DNA of 64,000 nucleotides from contig NZ_FNDG01000003.1 in assembly GCF_900100535.1 (NCBI RefSeq), positions 124,001 to 188,000 on the forward strand. Reading direction: 5' to 3'. The notes beneath the pieces are model-generated. The model saw only the letters and a program-made list of their open reading frames with translations, did not search any database and had not been told where the DNA came from. Position numbers and translations under genes: made by a program. The DNA is from Phytopseudomonas flavescens. Lineage in GTDB: Bacteria; Pseudomonadota; Gammaproteobacteria; Pseudomonadales; Pseudomonadaceae. Positions 35,533 through 45,943 of this stretch are shown one piece after another; position 1 is the first letter of the stretch, and every line of letters starts with the position of its first letter.

Positions 35533-36897
35533 ATGCGTTTCGATGCCAGCGTTTGCAAACTGCTAGTCACCACACTCTGCTGTGTCCCGCTCGCCTCGAA
35601 CGGGCAGGCCACGGCAAACGCCTACCCCGCGATACTGGCCGGCCACGCCGTGCTGCCGGCGGCCAGCTTCGTGCCCCCACCGACGGATGCACCGGCCGAT
35701 TTCGCAGTCAGCGGCAAATTCTCCAATGGCCAGCGCAGCGAGAAAATCGGCAGCGTGGAGGGGATGTCGGCCAATCGCCCCACCGGCATGTCGCTGCCTT
35801 TCGAAGGTCAGCCGCTGCAGGGCCATTCCGGCATCAAGCACATGCCCGACGGCACCTTCTGGATACTGAGCGACAACGGCTTCGGCACCAAGGCCAACTC
35901 GGCCGACGCTATGCTCTACCTCAACCACTACGAGGTCGACTTCCAGTCAGGCGAATTCAATCGGCTGGCAACGGTATTTCTCAGCGACCCGGACAAGAAG
36001 GTACCGTTTCGAATCGTTCATGAAGGCTCGAAAGCGCGCTACCTGTCGGGCGCCGATTTCGACCCCGAGAGTTTTCAGTTCGCAGGTGATGCACTCTGGA
36101 TCGGTGACGAGTTCGGCCCCTATGTGATCAAGGCCGATTTGCAGGGCCGGGTGCAGAAGGTCTTCGATGTGGAGGTAGCGGGCAAACCGCTGCGCTCGCC
36201 AGACAACCCCGCGGTCAAATTGCCTGGCTGGCCTGCCGAACCAATGAACGTCGAGGTACGGCGTTCCAAGGGTCTGGAGGGCATGGCGGCCTCGCGCGAC
36301 GGCAGCAAACTCTACGCCCTGCTCGAAGGCCCCCTGTGGGATGCCGCCAGCAACGGCGCCGAGCAGCAGGATGGCAAGAACGTGCTGCGCATGCTCGAGT
36401 TCGACGTGCGGCGCGAGGCCTGGACGGGGCGCCACTGGCTGTACGCCCTGGAGCAGCCCGGCCACGCCATCGGCGACTTCAACATGATCGATGCCAACAG
36501 CGGGCTGATCATCGAGCGCGACAATGGCGAAGGTACCGCCGACAAGGCCTGCCCTGCCGGCGAAAAAGGCAGCACCTGCTTCTCCGACATCGCCCGCTTC
36601 AAACGCGTCTACAAGGTGGCGTTCGACGACAGCAACGCTGGTCAGCCGGTGCGCAAGGTCGGCTACGTCGACCTGCTCGCCATCGAGGATCCACGAGGCC
36701 TGGCACGCAAGCCAATGAACGATGGCGTGTTGACCTTCCCGTTCTTCACCATCGAGAACGTCGACGTCGTCGACGCCACGCACATCGTCGTCGGCAACGA
36801 CAACAACCTGCCGTTCTCCAGCAGTCGCGAACCCAACCGCGCGGATGACAGCGAGCTGGTTCTGCTGGAAGTGGGCGAGCTGCTGCGCGCCCACTAG
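35533..36897 (+). CDS. Secreted phytase-like esterase-domain protein
   Basis: A protein of about 454 residues with a probable signal peptide (MRFDASVCKLLVTTLCCVPLASNG). The rest is the 'esterase-like activity of phytase' beta-propeller domain: EGMSANRPTGMSLPFEGQPL, FWILSDNGFGTKANS, LWIGDEFGPYVIKADL, KGLEGMAASRDGSKLYALLE and FTIENVDVVDATHIVVGNDN. Such proteins are periplasmic or secreted phosphoesterase-like. In-frame ATGs at 35521 and 35533 are both possible; the second puts the basic residue right before the hydrophobic core. Confidence 0.82.
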   Translation: MRFDASVCKLLVTTLCCVPLASNGQATANAYPAILAGHAVLPAASFVPPPTDAPADFAVSGKFSNGQRSEKIGSVEGMSANRPTGMSLPFEGQPLQGHSGIKHMPDGTFWILSDNGFGTKANSADAMLYLNHYEVDFQSGEFNRLATVFLSDPDKKVPFRIVHEGSKARYLSGADFDPESFQFAGDALWIGDEFGPYVIKADLQGRVQKVFDVEVAGKPLRSPDNPAVKLPGWPAEPMNVEVRRSKGLEGMAASRDGSKLYALLEGPLWDAASNGAEQQDGKNVLRMLEFDVRREAWTGRHWLYALEQPGHAIGDFNMIDANSGLIIERDNGEGTADKACPAGEKGSTCFSDIARFKRVYKVAFDDSNAGQPVRKVGYVDLLAIEDPRGLARKPMNDGVLTFPFFTIENVDVVDATHIVVGNDNNLPFSSSREPNRADDSELVLLEVGELLRAH

Positions 36898-36906
36898 CCG
36901 GGCAGG

Positions 36907-37581
36907 CTACATCCAGCCATGCTCGGCCATCGACAACGGCTCTCCATCGCCAACGATGAAATGGTCGAGGATGCGTACTTCGACCAGGGCGAGCGCCTCC
37001 TTCAATCGCTGGGTCAGCACCTTGTCGGCCTGGCTCGGTTCGACGATACCCGACGGGTGATTGTGGGTGAGGATCAGCGCCGCGGCATTATGCGCCAGCG
37101 CGCGCTTGACCACCTGCCGCGGGTAAACGCTGGTACTGTCGATTGAGCCCTGGAACAGCGCCTCGAACGCCAGCACGCGATGCTTGGCATCGAGAAACAG
37201 GCAGCCAAACACCTCGTGGGGCTCGTGGCGCAGCAGTGCCTTGAGGTAATCCCGCACCGCCTGGGGGCTTTCCAGCGCCGAATCACGCCGTAGCTGCTCG
37301 GCCAGATGCCGGCGGGCCATTTCCAGCACCGCCTGCAGCTGCGCGAACTTGGCCGGCCCGAGCCCGAGGCGTTGACTGAAGGACGCCAGATCAGCCTGCA
37401 ACAACGCCCGCAGGCTACCGAAATCGGCGAGCAGGTGACGCGCCAGATCCACCGCACTCTGCCCCGCCACGCCGGTGCGCAGGAAGATCGCCAGCAACTC
37501 GGCGTCGGTCAGGCTGACCGCCCCCTGGGCCAGCAACTTCTCCCGCGGGCGCTCTGCCGCAGGCCACTCACGAATACTCAT
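36907..37581 (-). CDS. radC: RadC-family JAB-domain protein
   Basis: A 224-residue protein with N-terminal helix-hairpin-helix sequence (about residues 1-75) and a C-terminal JAB1/MPN metalloprotease-like domain. The domain carries the metal-binding motif [19 protein letters not shown]. The family is linked by name to DNA repair, but its role is not established. It is divergent from coaBC, as in many gammaproteobacteria. Confidence 0.93.
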   Translation of the reverse strand: MSIREWPAAERPREKLLAQGAVSLTDAELLAIFLRTGVAGQSAVDLARHLLADFGSLRALLQADLASFSQRLGLGPAKFAQLQAVLEMARRHLAEQLRRDSALESPQAVRDYLKALLRHEPHEVFGCLFLDAKHRVLAFEALFQGSIDSTSVYPRQVVKRALAHNAAALILTHNHPSGIVEPSQADKVLTQRLKEALALVEVRILDHFIVGDGEPLSMAEHGWM

Positions 37582-37758
37582 CGAGACACTCCCTGTCCGT
37601 TCGAATCGGCATCACCTGCCGCTGGCGAAACCCTCGCCCGGCACGCCGCTGCTCCCCTGCTGCCGCTGTGCTATCGTAGCCCGGTTTTTCGCGGGGTGCC
37701 GGGGCTGGGGAGGCGCCGATATCCTGCGTCTGTAACTCCATACGACAAAGGCAGAGTT

Positions 37759-38967
37759 ATGCAGCGGCTGTATCGCAAACGCATCATCCTTGGCGTGGGT
37801 GGCGGCATCGCGGCGTACAAGAGCGCCGAGCTGGTGCGCCGCCTCAAGGATCAGGGTGCCGAAGTGCGCGTGGTCATGACCCAGGGTGGTCGCGAGTTCA
37901 TCACGCCGCTGACCCTGCAGGCGCTGTCCGGTCACCCGGTGCACCAGGATCTGCTCGACCCGGCCGCAGAAGCCGCCATGGGCCATATCGAGCTGGCGCG
38001 CTGGGCCGATCTGGTACTGATCGCGCCCGCCACCGCCGACCTCATGGCGCGCCTGGCACAAGGCGTGGCCGACGACCTGCTGACCACCCTGGTACTGGCC
38101 ACCGATGCGCCCGTGGCCCTGGCGCCCGCCATGAACCAGGCGATGTGGGGCGACCCGGCCACCCAGGCCAACGCCGAGTTGCTGCGCTCGCGCGGCCTGC
38201 GCCTGTTCGGGCCGGCATCCGGCAGCCAGGCCTGTGGCGACGTGGGCCTGGGGCGCATGCTCGAAGCCGATGACCTGGCGCATCTCGCCGCCGACTGCTT
38301 CGAACACCTCGCACTGACCGGTAAGCACGTGCTGATCACCGCTGGCCCGACCCAGGAAAACATCGACCCGGTGCGCTACATCACCAACCACAGCTCCGGC
38401 AAGATGGGCTTCGCCCTCGCCGAAGCGGCGGTGGAAGCCGGTGCCAAGGTTACCCTGATCAGCGGTCCGGTGCACCTGGCGACGCCGGATCGGGTCAACC
38501 GCATCGACGTGGTCAGCGCCCGTGACATGCTCGCCGCCTGCGAAGCGGCGATGCCCTGCGATATCCTCATCGCGGCGGCCGCGGTCGCCGACTACCGCCC
38601 GGAAGTCGTCGCCCAGCACAAATTGAAGAAAGACCCGAACAGCGGTGACGGCCTGCTGCTGCAGATGATCCGCAACCCGGACATTCTCGCCACTCTGGCA
38701 CACCGTGACGACCGTCCCTTCAGCGTCGGCTTCGCCGCCGAGACCGAGAACCTGCTGGAGTACGCCTCGCGCAAACTCAAGGACAAGAATCTCGATCTGA
38801 TCGTCGCCAACGACGTGGCCAACCCCAGCATCGGTTTCAACAGTGAAGACAACGCGATCACCATCATCAATCGCGAGCTGCAGCAGAGCAGCTTCGCGCA
38901 GACCAGCAAGGGCAAGATCGCCCGGCAACTGGTCAGCTTCATCGCCGCACGCCAGCACAAACCCTGA
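37759..38967 (+). CDS. coaBC: Bifunctional phosphopantothenoylcysteine decarboxylase/synthetase
   Basis: A 402-residue fusion that makes phosphopantothenoylcysteine and then decarboxylates it to 4'-phosphopantetheine in coenzyme A synthesis. The N-terminal flavin-dependent CoaC half has [20 protein letters not shown], the catalytic His in [11 protein letters not shown] and APAMNQAMW. The CoaB half starts near residue 190, with [19 protein letters not shown] and [15 protein letters not shown]. It starts a coaBC-dut-algC-argB gene string. Confidence 0.97.
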   Translation: MQRLYRKRIILGVGGGIAAYKSAELVRRLKDQGAEVRVVMTQGGREFITPLTLQALSGHPVHQDLLDPAAEAAMGHIELARWADLVLIAPATADLMARLAQGVADDLLTTLVLATDAPVALAPAMNQAMWGDPATQANAELLRSRGLRLFGPASGSQACGDVGLGRMLEADDLAHLAADCFEHLALTGKHVLITAGPTQENIDPVRYITNHSSGKMGFALAEAAVEAGAKVTLISGPVHLATPDRVNRIDVVSARDMLAACEAAMPCDILIAAAAVADYRPEVVAQHKLKKDPNSGDGLLLQMIRNPDILATLAHRDDRPFSVGFAAETENLLEYASRKLKDKNLDLIVANDVANPSIGFNSEDNAITIINRELQQSSFAQTSKGKIARQLVSFIAARQHKP

Positions 38968-38997
38968 TATTCACCAGCACGGAAACCCTGATCGTCC

Positions 38998-39453
38998 ATG
39001 CACGCCCTACACGCCAAGATCCTCGACCCACGCCTCGGTAGCAACTTCCCCATGCCGGCCTATTCCACGCCCGGTTCAGCAGGCCTCGATCTGCGTGCCA
39101 TGCTCAAGGAAGACCTGACCCTGGAACCGGGGCAGACCGTATTGATACCCACCGGCCTGGCGATCCACGTCGCCGACCCCGGCCTGGCGGCGCTGATCCT
39201 GCCGCGCTCGGGCCTGGGCCACAAACACGGCATCGTGCTCGGTAACCTGGTCGGCCTGATCGACTCCGACTATCAGGGCGAACTGATGGTGTCGTGCTGG
39301 AACCGCGGCAACAGCGCCTTCACCATGGCGATTGGCGAGCGCATTGCCCAACTGGTGCTGGTACCGGTGGTACAGGCGCGCTTCGAGGTGGTCGAGGACT
39401 TCGACGACAGCGAGCGCGGCAGCGGTGGTTTCGGCCATTCCGGCAGCCACTGA
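38998..39453 (+). CDS. dut: dUTP diphosphatase (dUTPase)
   Basis: A 151-residue trimeric enzyme that hydrolyses dUTP to dUMP, feeding ThyA and keeping uracil out of DNA. All five dUTPase motifs are present: [49 protein letters not shown] and [10 protein letters not shown]. It is 30 bp from coaBC and 28 bp from algC. Confidence 0.97.
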   Translation: MHALHAKILDPRLGSNFPMPAYSTPGSAGLDLRAMLKEDLTLEPGQTVLIPTGLAIHVADPGLAALILPRSGLGHKHGIVLGNLVGLIDSDYQGELMVSCWNRGNSAFTMAIGERIAQLVLVPVVQARFEVVEDFDDSERGSGGFGHSGSH

Positions 39454-39481
39454 AGCAGGCCCAATCGCCAGGAGACGTCTG

Positions 39482-42055
39482 ATGAAAGGCTTCAAACACG
39501 CGCCCAAGGAAAAACGCTCCGGCGATTCGCAAGACAACTCGCGGCCGCAACACAAGGCCAGTGCCGACCTGTTGCCCGGCGCCCTGGCCGCCACCCTCGG
39601 CCTAGTGTTGGCCAGTGCGCTGCTGTGGGTCACCGCGGTCAGCCCGGCCCAGCAGGTGCAGCAGCAACAGCTGAGCCGCGCATGGGGCGAGAGCCAGGCG
39701 GCCAGCGTGCAACAGGCGCTCAGGCAACTCAGCGCCGACACCATCGCGGCAGCCCGCAACCCGGTACTGTCACAAGCGCTGCAAAGCGGCGATCAAGGGC
39801 AACTGCGCAATGCCGAAAACGGCCTGCGCTACTGGAGCGCGGTGGTCGATGCCCAGCTCAACCTCACCGGCCAGGCCATTCCGGACAACACCCGCACGGC
39901 ACCGATGAATTTCGCCGCCCTGGACATGCTGCGTCGCCTGGAGAGCGGCCAGGCGCCAGCAGTCGAAGCCTACCGGGTGGGCGAACGCTGGCTGGCCTAC
40001 AGTGTGGCCCCGGTGCGCCAGGACGACACCCAGCCAATGCTCGGCACCCTGCTGCTGGCCGTCGATATCGACCGCGTGCTTGCCAACCTGCCACCGCTGC
40101 CCGCCGATGTCGGTCAGATCCAACTGGTGCAGCGCTTCGGCGGCGGTGCCGCACAGGTTCTGGCCCAGCGCGGCCAGGCCGATGGTAGCGCCCAGGCATT
40201 CGCCACCGGCAACCCACACTGGACGCTGAACTTCACGCCGGCCTCCAGCCTCGCTGCGAACGGGCTGTCACCGACCCTGCTGATGCTCGCCCTGCTGGTC
40301 GCGCTGGCTGGCGCACTGACCGGTGTTTACCTGGTCAACCGCCGCCTGCAGCAGCGCCTGGACAGTGACACCTCGCAATTGAGCCAACTGGTCAAAGAAC
40401 TCTGCGCGGGCAAAGCCGTCAAAGCCTTCAGCTTGAGCCTGCCGGCCCTGCATGACCTGGCGCAAAGCCTGAGCCGACTCCCCCGTCGCGCCCAGGAGCC
40501 GGTGGCCGTCCGCCCGGACGTCATCGCCAGTCGACAAACCGCTGGTGGCGGCGCGGCCAAGCCGGCGGATCCCATGGATCCGCTGTTTCAAGACACCGAT
40601 ATCCTCGATATCGACATTCTCGACGACGACCAGGATCTCCTGGGACTGGAGCAGACCCCGATCATGACCGCGCCGCAAGCCCCGAAACTCCCAGCAGACA
40701 TCTTCCGCGCCTATGACATCCGCGGCGTTGTGGGCGCTGGCCTGACCCCGGAAACCGCCTATTGGATCGGCCGCGCCATAGGCACGCAGAGCCTGGCAGA
40801 GGGCGAGCCCAACGTCTCCGTTGGCCGTGACGGTCGCCTGTCCGGCCCAACGCTGGTACAGCAGTTGATCAACGGCCTGGTCGACAGCGGCTGCCTGGTC
40901 AGTGACGTCGGCATGGTGCCGACGCCCGTGGTGTACTACGCGGCCCACGTGCTGGCCGGCAAATCCGCGGTGATGCTCACCGGCAGCCATAACCCGCCGG
41001 ACTACAACGGCTTCAAGATCGTCATCGCCGGCGACACCCTGGCCAACGAGCAGATCCAGGCACTCAAGACACGCATCGACACCAATGACCTGGCCAGCGG
41101 CGAAGGCAGTGTAGAGGCGGTCGACCTGCTGCCGCGTTACCTGGAACAGATCCGCAACGACATCGCCATGGCCAAGCCCCTGCGCGTGGTGGTCGATTGC
41201 GGCAACGGTGCGGCAGGCGTGATCGCCCCGCAGTTGATCGAAGCCCTGGGCTGCAAGGTGATTCCGCTGTTCTGCGAGGTCGACGGCAACTTCCCCAATC
41301 ACCATCCGGATCCGGGCAAACCCGAGAACCTCGTCGACCTGATCGCCAAGGTCAAGGAAGAGAACGCTGATATCGGCCTGGCTTTCGATGGCGATGGCGA
41401 CCGCGTCGGCGTGGTCACCAACACCGGCTCTATCGTCTACGCGGATCGTCTGCTGATGCTGTTCGCCAAGGACGTGGTCTCGCGCAACCCGGGCGCCGAC
41501 ATCATCTTCGACGTCAAATGCACGCGGCGCCTGACCCCGCTGATCAGCGGCTACGGTGGTCGCCCGGTGATGTGGAAGACCGGCCACTCGCTGATCAAGA
41601 AGAAGATGAAGGAAACCGGCGCCCTGCTGGCCGGGGAAATGAGCGGCCACGTGTTCTTCAAGGAGCGCTGGTTCGGTTTCGACGACGGCATCTATGCCGC
41701 TGCCCGCCTGCTGGAAATTCTCAGCCAGGACAAGCGCAGCGCCGAGCAGGTATTCGCCGCCTTCCCCAACGACGTGTCGACCCCGGAGATCAACATCCAG
41801 GTCACCGAGCAGACCAAGTTCCCCATCGTCGAGCGCCTGCAGCGTGAAGGCCAGTGGGGCGAAGGCAGTGTGACCAACCTCGACGGCGTGCGCGTCGACT
41901 ACCCGAAAGGCTGGGGCCTGGTGCGTGCGTCCAATACCACGCCGGTTCTGGTACTGCGCTTCGAAGCGGAGAACCAGGCAGAACTCGAGCGGATTCAGGA
42001 ACTGTTCCGCACGCAGATGCACCTCGTCGCGCCCGATGTCAAATTACCGTTCTGA
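39482..42055 (+). CDS. algC: Phosphomannomutase/phosphoglucomutase with membrane N-terminal extension
   Basis: The open frame encodes 857 residues. Residues 395-857 match the 463-residue AlgC enzyme, which converts mannose-6-P or glucose-6-P to the 1-phosphates for alginate, LPS and rhamnolipid. The phosphoserine loop VMLTGSHNPPDYNG gives Ser502 (Ser108 in the short form), and the metal loop is AFDGDGDRVG. The first 394 residues have two membrane helices (LPGALAATLGLVLASALLWV; LLMLALLVALAGALTGVYLV) around a periplasmic region, then an acidic Asp-rich linker. An internal ATG at 40664 would give exactly the classic 463-residue form, so both products may exist. Confidence 0.93.
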   Translation: MKGFKHAPKEKRSGDSQDNSRPQHKASADLLPGALAATLGLVLASALLWVTAVSPAQQVQQQQLSRAWGESQAASVQQALRQLSADTIAAARNPVLSQALQSGDQGQLRNAENGLRYWSAVVDAQLNLTGQAIPDNTRTAPMNFAALDMLRRLESGQAPAVEAYRVGERWLAYSVAPVRQDDTQPMLGTLLLAVDIDRVLANLPPLPADVGQIQLVQRFGGGAAQVLAQRGQADGSAQAFATGNPHWTLNFTPASSLAANGLSPTLLMLALLVALAGALTGVYLVNRRLQQRLDSDTSQLSQLVKELCAGKAVKAFSLSLPALHDLAQSLSRLPRRAQEPVAVRPDVIASRQTAGGGAAKPADPMDPLFQDTDILDIDILDDDQDLLGLEQTPIMTAPQAPKLPADIFRAYDIRGVVGAGLTPETAYWIGRAIGTQSLAEGEPNVSVGRDGRLSGPTLVQQLINGLVDSGCLVSDVGMVPTPVVYYAAHVLAGKSAVMLTGSHNPPDYNGFKIVIAGDTLANEQIQALKTRIDTNDLASGEGSVEAVDLLPRYLEQIRNDIAMAKPLRVVVDCGNGAAGVIAPQLIEALGCKVIPLFCEVDGNFPNHHPDPGKPENLVDLIAKVKEENADIGLAFDGDGDRVGVVTNTGSIVYADRLLMLFAKDVVSRNPGADIIFDVKCTRRLTPLISGYGGRPVMWKTGHSLIKKKMKETGALLAGEMSGHVFFKERWFGFDDGIYAAARLLEILSQDKRSAEQVFAAFPNDVSTPEINIQVTEQTKFPIVERLQREGQWGEGSVTNLDGVRVDYPKGWGLVRASNTTPVLVLRFEAENQAELERIQELFRTQMHLVAPDVKLPF

Positions 42056-42985
<930 letters not shown>

Positions 42986-43000
42986 TCGCTCTGCGTAAAA

Positions 43001-43031
43001 CGAAAACGCCGGCTCCAAGCCGGCGTTTTCG
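43001..43031 (+). terminator. Terminator of argB
   Basis: A long stem CGAAAACGCCGGC / GCCGGCGTTTTCG with a 5-base loop lies 16 bp past argB. The A and T tracts are built into the arms. Confidence 0.88.
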
Positions 43032-43043
43032 TTTACAGATGTT

Positions 43044-43113
43044 GTAGCCCGGGTGGAGCGAAGCGACACCCGGGAACCACATAACTGGGTATCGCTTCGC
43101 TCCACCAGGCTAC
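43044..43113. repeat. Paired GTAGCC-type hairpin repeat, copy D
   Basis: Two full elements face each other. GTAGCCCGGGTGGAGCGAAG with GACACCCGGG is followed, after a 10-base spacer, by CTGGGTATCGCTTCGCTCCA ending CAGGCTAC. The whole 70 bp forms one long cruciform. This is the best-preserved copy in the window and separates argB from a convergent gene. Confidence 0.8.
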
Positions 43114-43125
43114 GGCTCTTCAGCC

Positions 43126-44214
43126 TCAACGAATCGCGTAGATGTCCTTCTCGTTGGCTTCGGCGTACTCGTACAGGCGCGCCAGATAGGCCTTCTGCTG
43201 CTCCCAGACTTTCTGCGCGGCGGGGTCGGCGGCGGCGGTGGCATCGACCACGCCGGCAGACACTTCCTTGAGCTTGGCGAGCACGTGATCCGGCAGGCGG
43301 CGCACATCGACGCCATCCTTCTTCAACTGCTCCATGGACTCCATGTTCTTGGCGTTGTAGTCGTCGAGCATGTCGCCGTTGACGTCGCGAGCAGCGGCGC
43401 GAACGATGGCCTGCAGATCCGCCGGCAGGGTTTCCCAGGCCTTGATATTGATATCCAGTTCGAAGGTGACGTTCGGCTCCTGCCAACCCGGCGTGTAGCA
43501 ATACCTGGCCGCCTTGTGCAGGCCCAGCGCCTGGTCGTTGTAGGGCCCGATCCATTCGGTGGCGTCGATGCTGCCGGTCTGCAGGGCGGTGAGGATCTCG
43601 CCGGCGGGCATGTTGACCACGGTGCCACCGACCTTGCTCAGTACCTCGCCGCCCAGACCCGGGGTGCGCATCCTCAGGCCCTTGAGATCGTCGAGCGCAT
43701 TGATTTCCTTGTTGAACCAGCCAGCGGTCTGCACACCGGTGGCGCCGCAGGCCATCGGCAGCACCCCATAGGGTCGGTAGATTTCCTCCCAGAGCTGGAT
43801 GCCGCCGCCGTAGTGCAGCCAGGCGTTCATTTCCTGAGCATTGGGGCCAAAGGGCAGCGCGCAGAAGAATTGTGCGGCGGGCACCTTGCGCTTCCAGTAG
43901 TACGGCGCACCATGGCCCATCTCGGCAGTGCCGCGCGACACCGCGTCGAACACTTCGAGGGCCGGTACCAGCTCACCGGCAGCGTGAACCTTGACCTGCA
44001 GACGGCCATTGCTCATCTGCTCGACCAGCCTGGCGAAGCGCTCGACACCCACGCCAACACCCGGGAAGTCCTTCGGCCAGGAGGTGACCATTTTCCAGTT
44101 GAAGGTCTTGCTTGCGGCGGGCGCTTGCGAAAGGCCCGCCTGTTCCTTGCAGCCGACCAATGCCCCCGCGGCAATGCCGGCGCCCGCGGCAGCCAGTATA
44201 TGGCGACGTTTCAT
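43126..44214 (-). CDS. TRAP transporter substrate-binding protein (DctP/TakP-like)
   Basis: A 362-residue periplasmic binding protein. The N-terminus KRRHILAAAGAGIAAGALVG followed by Cys has a twin-arginine-like pair and a lipobox, so it may be a Tat-exported lipoprotein. The mature part is TRAP-type: FNWKMVTSWPKDFPGVGVGV, RLVEQMSNGRLQVKVHAAGE, then LRMRTPGLGGEVLSKVGG and TGSIDATEWIGPYNDQALG. The last matches the TakP branch that binds 2-oxo acids. No DctQ/DctM membrane genes are adjacent, so its transporter must be elsewhere. Confidence 0.9.
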   Translation of the reverse strand: MKRRHILAAAGAGIAAGALVGCKEQAGLSQAPAASKTFNWKMVTSWPKDFPGVGVGVERFARLVEQMSNGRLQVKVHAAGELVPALEVFDAVSRGTAEMGHGAPYYWKRKVPAAQFFCALPFGPNAQEMNAWLHYGGGIQLWEEIYRPYGVLPMACGATGVQTAGWFNKEINALDDLKGLRMRTPGLGGEVLSKVGGTVVNMPAGEILTALQTGSIDATEWIGPYNDQALGLHKAARYCYTPGWQEPNVTFELDINIKAWETLPADLQAIVRAAARDVNGDMLDDYNAKNMESMEQLKKDGVDVRRLPDHVLAKLKEVSAGVVDATAAADPAAQKVWEQQKAYLARLYEYAEANEKDIYAIR

Positions 44215-44381
44215 GGGTAGCTCCTTGCAGTAATAGTGACCCTGGGGCCATTCCCGCCTCGATGGACAGGTGGCGACCCGCCAGCCGCTCCGAGGGTCTG
44301 TAGACGTTTCACGCACGGCCGCGCCCGCTCCTGGCGGGCTGGCGGCATTTCCCACACCCTGTGGGGCACACAGCCACCAAG

Positions 44382-44395
44382 TTTAGCTGGCTAAA
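44382..44395. promoter_or_regulatory. TTTAGC-TG-GCTAAA palindrome upstream of the TRAP gene
   Basis: Perfect 6-bp arms with a 2-bp spacer lie about 170 bp upstream of the TRAP binding-protein start. The form suits a dimeric regulator, but I cannot name it. Confidence 0.4.
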
Positions 44396-44841
44396 TGAGC
44401 CGGCGAGAAACGCAGCAGCGCGGCAAAACGGATCCGGCCCTGCGGGGGCCACCCAGATTTCTCGCGGCAACGCGGCTCGCGTTGAAACGTCAACAGACCC
44501 TAGGCCTGCATAGTGGCGTCTCGACGCGCACAAGTGTTTCAACCCCTCTCCCCTGAATGGCCTGCAACCCGCGCCGGCGTCCTCAGGCGCCCCTGACTCT
44601 CGACGTCATCGACCCCCTCTTCGTGGGGGTGTCTACGCAGGCCCGGCCCGGGGTGACGCTCGCCCCGAACCTGCAGAGCCCGCTCCCCACGCTGGCATTG
44701 AATTCCCGCGGTTCTGCCTGCGCGGCGTGGGTGCACTCATCCTCATGCGGTTGATGCTGCAGGTCATCGCCTAGCCATTTCGGCACCGATCACTTGGCTA
44801 CCGAATCAGCTCCAGGGTTCGTAAACTGACAGGCGGCCCAG

Positions 44842-44866
44842 AACGCCCGCCTCGACGGGCGTTTTT
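44842..44866 (+). terminator. Plus-strand terminator without an upstream gene
   Basis: The stem AACGCCCG / CGGGCGTT with a 6-base loop runs into TTTTT. It points rightward, yet no plus-strand gene precedes it closer than argB, which has its own terminator. It lies 96 bp before the mutarotase gene. Confidence 0.75.
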
Positions 44867-44961
44867 CAGGGCCGCAAGCGAACCTCCGGGCCACGCCGCG
44901 GCCCAACAGGCACCGTTTACCAGGCCGTAGCAGAACGACCTGCCACAGGAGCAGTATTGTC

Positions 44962-45858
44962 ATGAGCACCACCAACGAACGTATCCAGCTGGGCGATCTG
45001 GTCTGCTGGCGTATCCACCACGCCGGTGCCGAACTGCTGGTGAGCGAGCAAGGCGCACAGGTTCTGCATTACCAACCGGCCAGCGGGCAGCCACTGATCT
45101 GGCTGAGCGACCAAGCCGTTTACCAGCGCGGGCAGAGCGTGCGCGGCGGGGTTCCGCTGTGCTGGCCCTGGTTCGGCGACCTGCAGCGCAACCCCGAGGC
45201 GATACGGGCCGCCCACACACGCCCTGAAAACGCTCCTGCCCACGGGTTGGTGCGTAACTGCGACTGGCAGTTGATCGGCCTGAACACCGAGGAGGATGGC
45301 GTGACGTTGTCGTTCGCCTTCGACACCGCTGCCCAGCCGTTCGCAGAATGGCCGTTCGCTGCCGAGCTGCAACTCGATATCCATCTCGGCGAGCGCCTCA
45401 GGCTGACCCTGACCACGCGCAACCTCGGCGACGCCGAGCTGCCGATCAGTCAGGCCTTGCACAGCTACTTCGCGGTCAGTGACATCCGCCGGGTGACGGT
45501 CGAAGGTCTGGATGCCTGCCGCTATGTCGACACCCTCGACGGCTGGAAGAAAGTCCGCCAGAAAGGCGCGCTGGCGTTCAGCGGCGAAACCGACCGCATC
45601 TACCTCGACACACCGGCACAACTGAGCATCGTCGACCCCCTGTGGAAGCGCCGCATCCTCATGCGCAGCGAAGGCTCGAGTTCGGCGGTGGTATGGAACC
45701 CCTGGATCGCCAAGGCCAGGCGCCTGTCGCAGTTCGCCGACGACGCCTGGCAGGGCATGCTCTGCATCGAGCACGCCAACGTACTGGACGACGCCCTGAT
45801 TCTCGCGCCGGAGGCCGAATACACGCTCGACGTGACCCTCTGGTCGCAGGCGCTCTGA
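44962..45858 (+). CDS. D-hexose-6-phosphate mutarotase (YeaD-like)
   Basis: A 298-residue aldose-1-epimerase-type beta-sandwich enzyme that interconverts anomers of hexose 6-phosphates. Family marks are [48 protein letters not shown] and [20 protein letters not shown]. The ATG at 44962 follows CACAGGAGCAG. Its substrate class (glucose-6-P, mannose-6-P) overlaps that of AlgC nearby, but nothing shows co-regulation. Confidence 0.9.
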   Translation: MSTTNERIQLGDLVCWRIHHAGAELLVSEQGAQVLHYQPASGQPLIWLSDQAVYQRGQSVRGGVPLCWPWFGDLQRNPEAIRAAHTRPENAPAHGLVRNCDWQLIGLNTEEDGVTLSFAFDTAAQPFAEWPFAAELQLDIHLGERLRLTLTTRNLGDAELPISQALHSYFAVSDIRRVTVEGLDACRYVDTLDGWKKVRQKGALAFSGETDRIYLDTPAQLSIVDPLWKRRILMRSEGSSSAVVWNPWIAKARRLSQFADDAWQGMLCIEHANVLDDALILAPEAEYTLDVTLWSQAL

Positions 45859-45943
45859 GGCATCATGGCAGTCAGTCCGGGCGCGTCAGCGCGGCCCCAG
45901 CCTGATAGACTGCCGCGATGCACGCCCGCCACCGGATACCCCG

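Larger units (their letters stand above)
44215..44961. other. Gene-free stretch with strong secondary structure
   Basis: This stretch of about 750 bp has no convincing reading frame. It holds the TRAP gene leader, a TTTAGC/GCTAAA palindrome and inverted GTTGAAAC (44481) / GTTTCAAC (44536). Further structure includes a GACCCCC...GGGGGT hairpin near 44610, a CGGGG/CCCCG hairpin near 44650, and TAGCCA/TGGCTA arms at 44773-44801. A plus-strand terminator ends it at 44866. A structured non-coding RNA ending there is possible. It matches no RNA family I recognise. Confidence 0.45.

Noticed and set aside
40250..40663. Sigma-54 promoter and AlgR boxes before the internal algC start
   Set aside because: I looked for TGGCAC-N5-TTGC and for the P. 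aeruginosa AlgR motif. Only partial matches such as TGCGAACGGG near 40256 were found, too weak to list.
40268..42022. 584-codon open frame on the minus strand
   Set aside because: It lies fully antisense to algC, which has intact active-site motifs, and shows no family features.
44481..44543. GTTGAAAC/GTTTCAAC pair as a CRISPR remnant
   Set aside because: Only two short inverted copies exist, with no regular direct repeats, spacers or cas genes.
44539..44786. Short overlapping open frames on both strands in the gene-free stretch
   Set aside because: No ribosome sites, no recognisable domains, and the same bases are open on both strands, as expected for structured GC-rich DNA.
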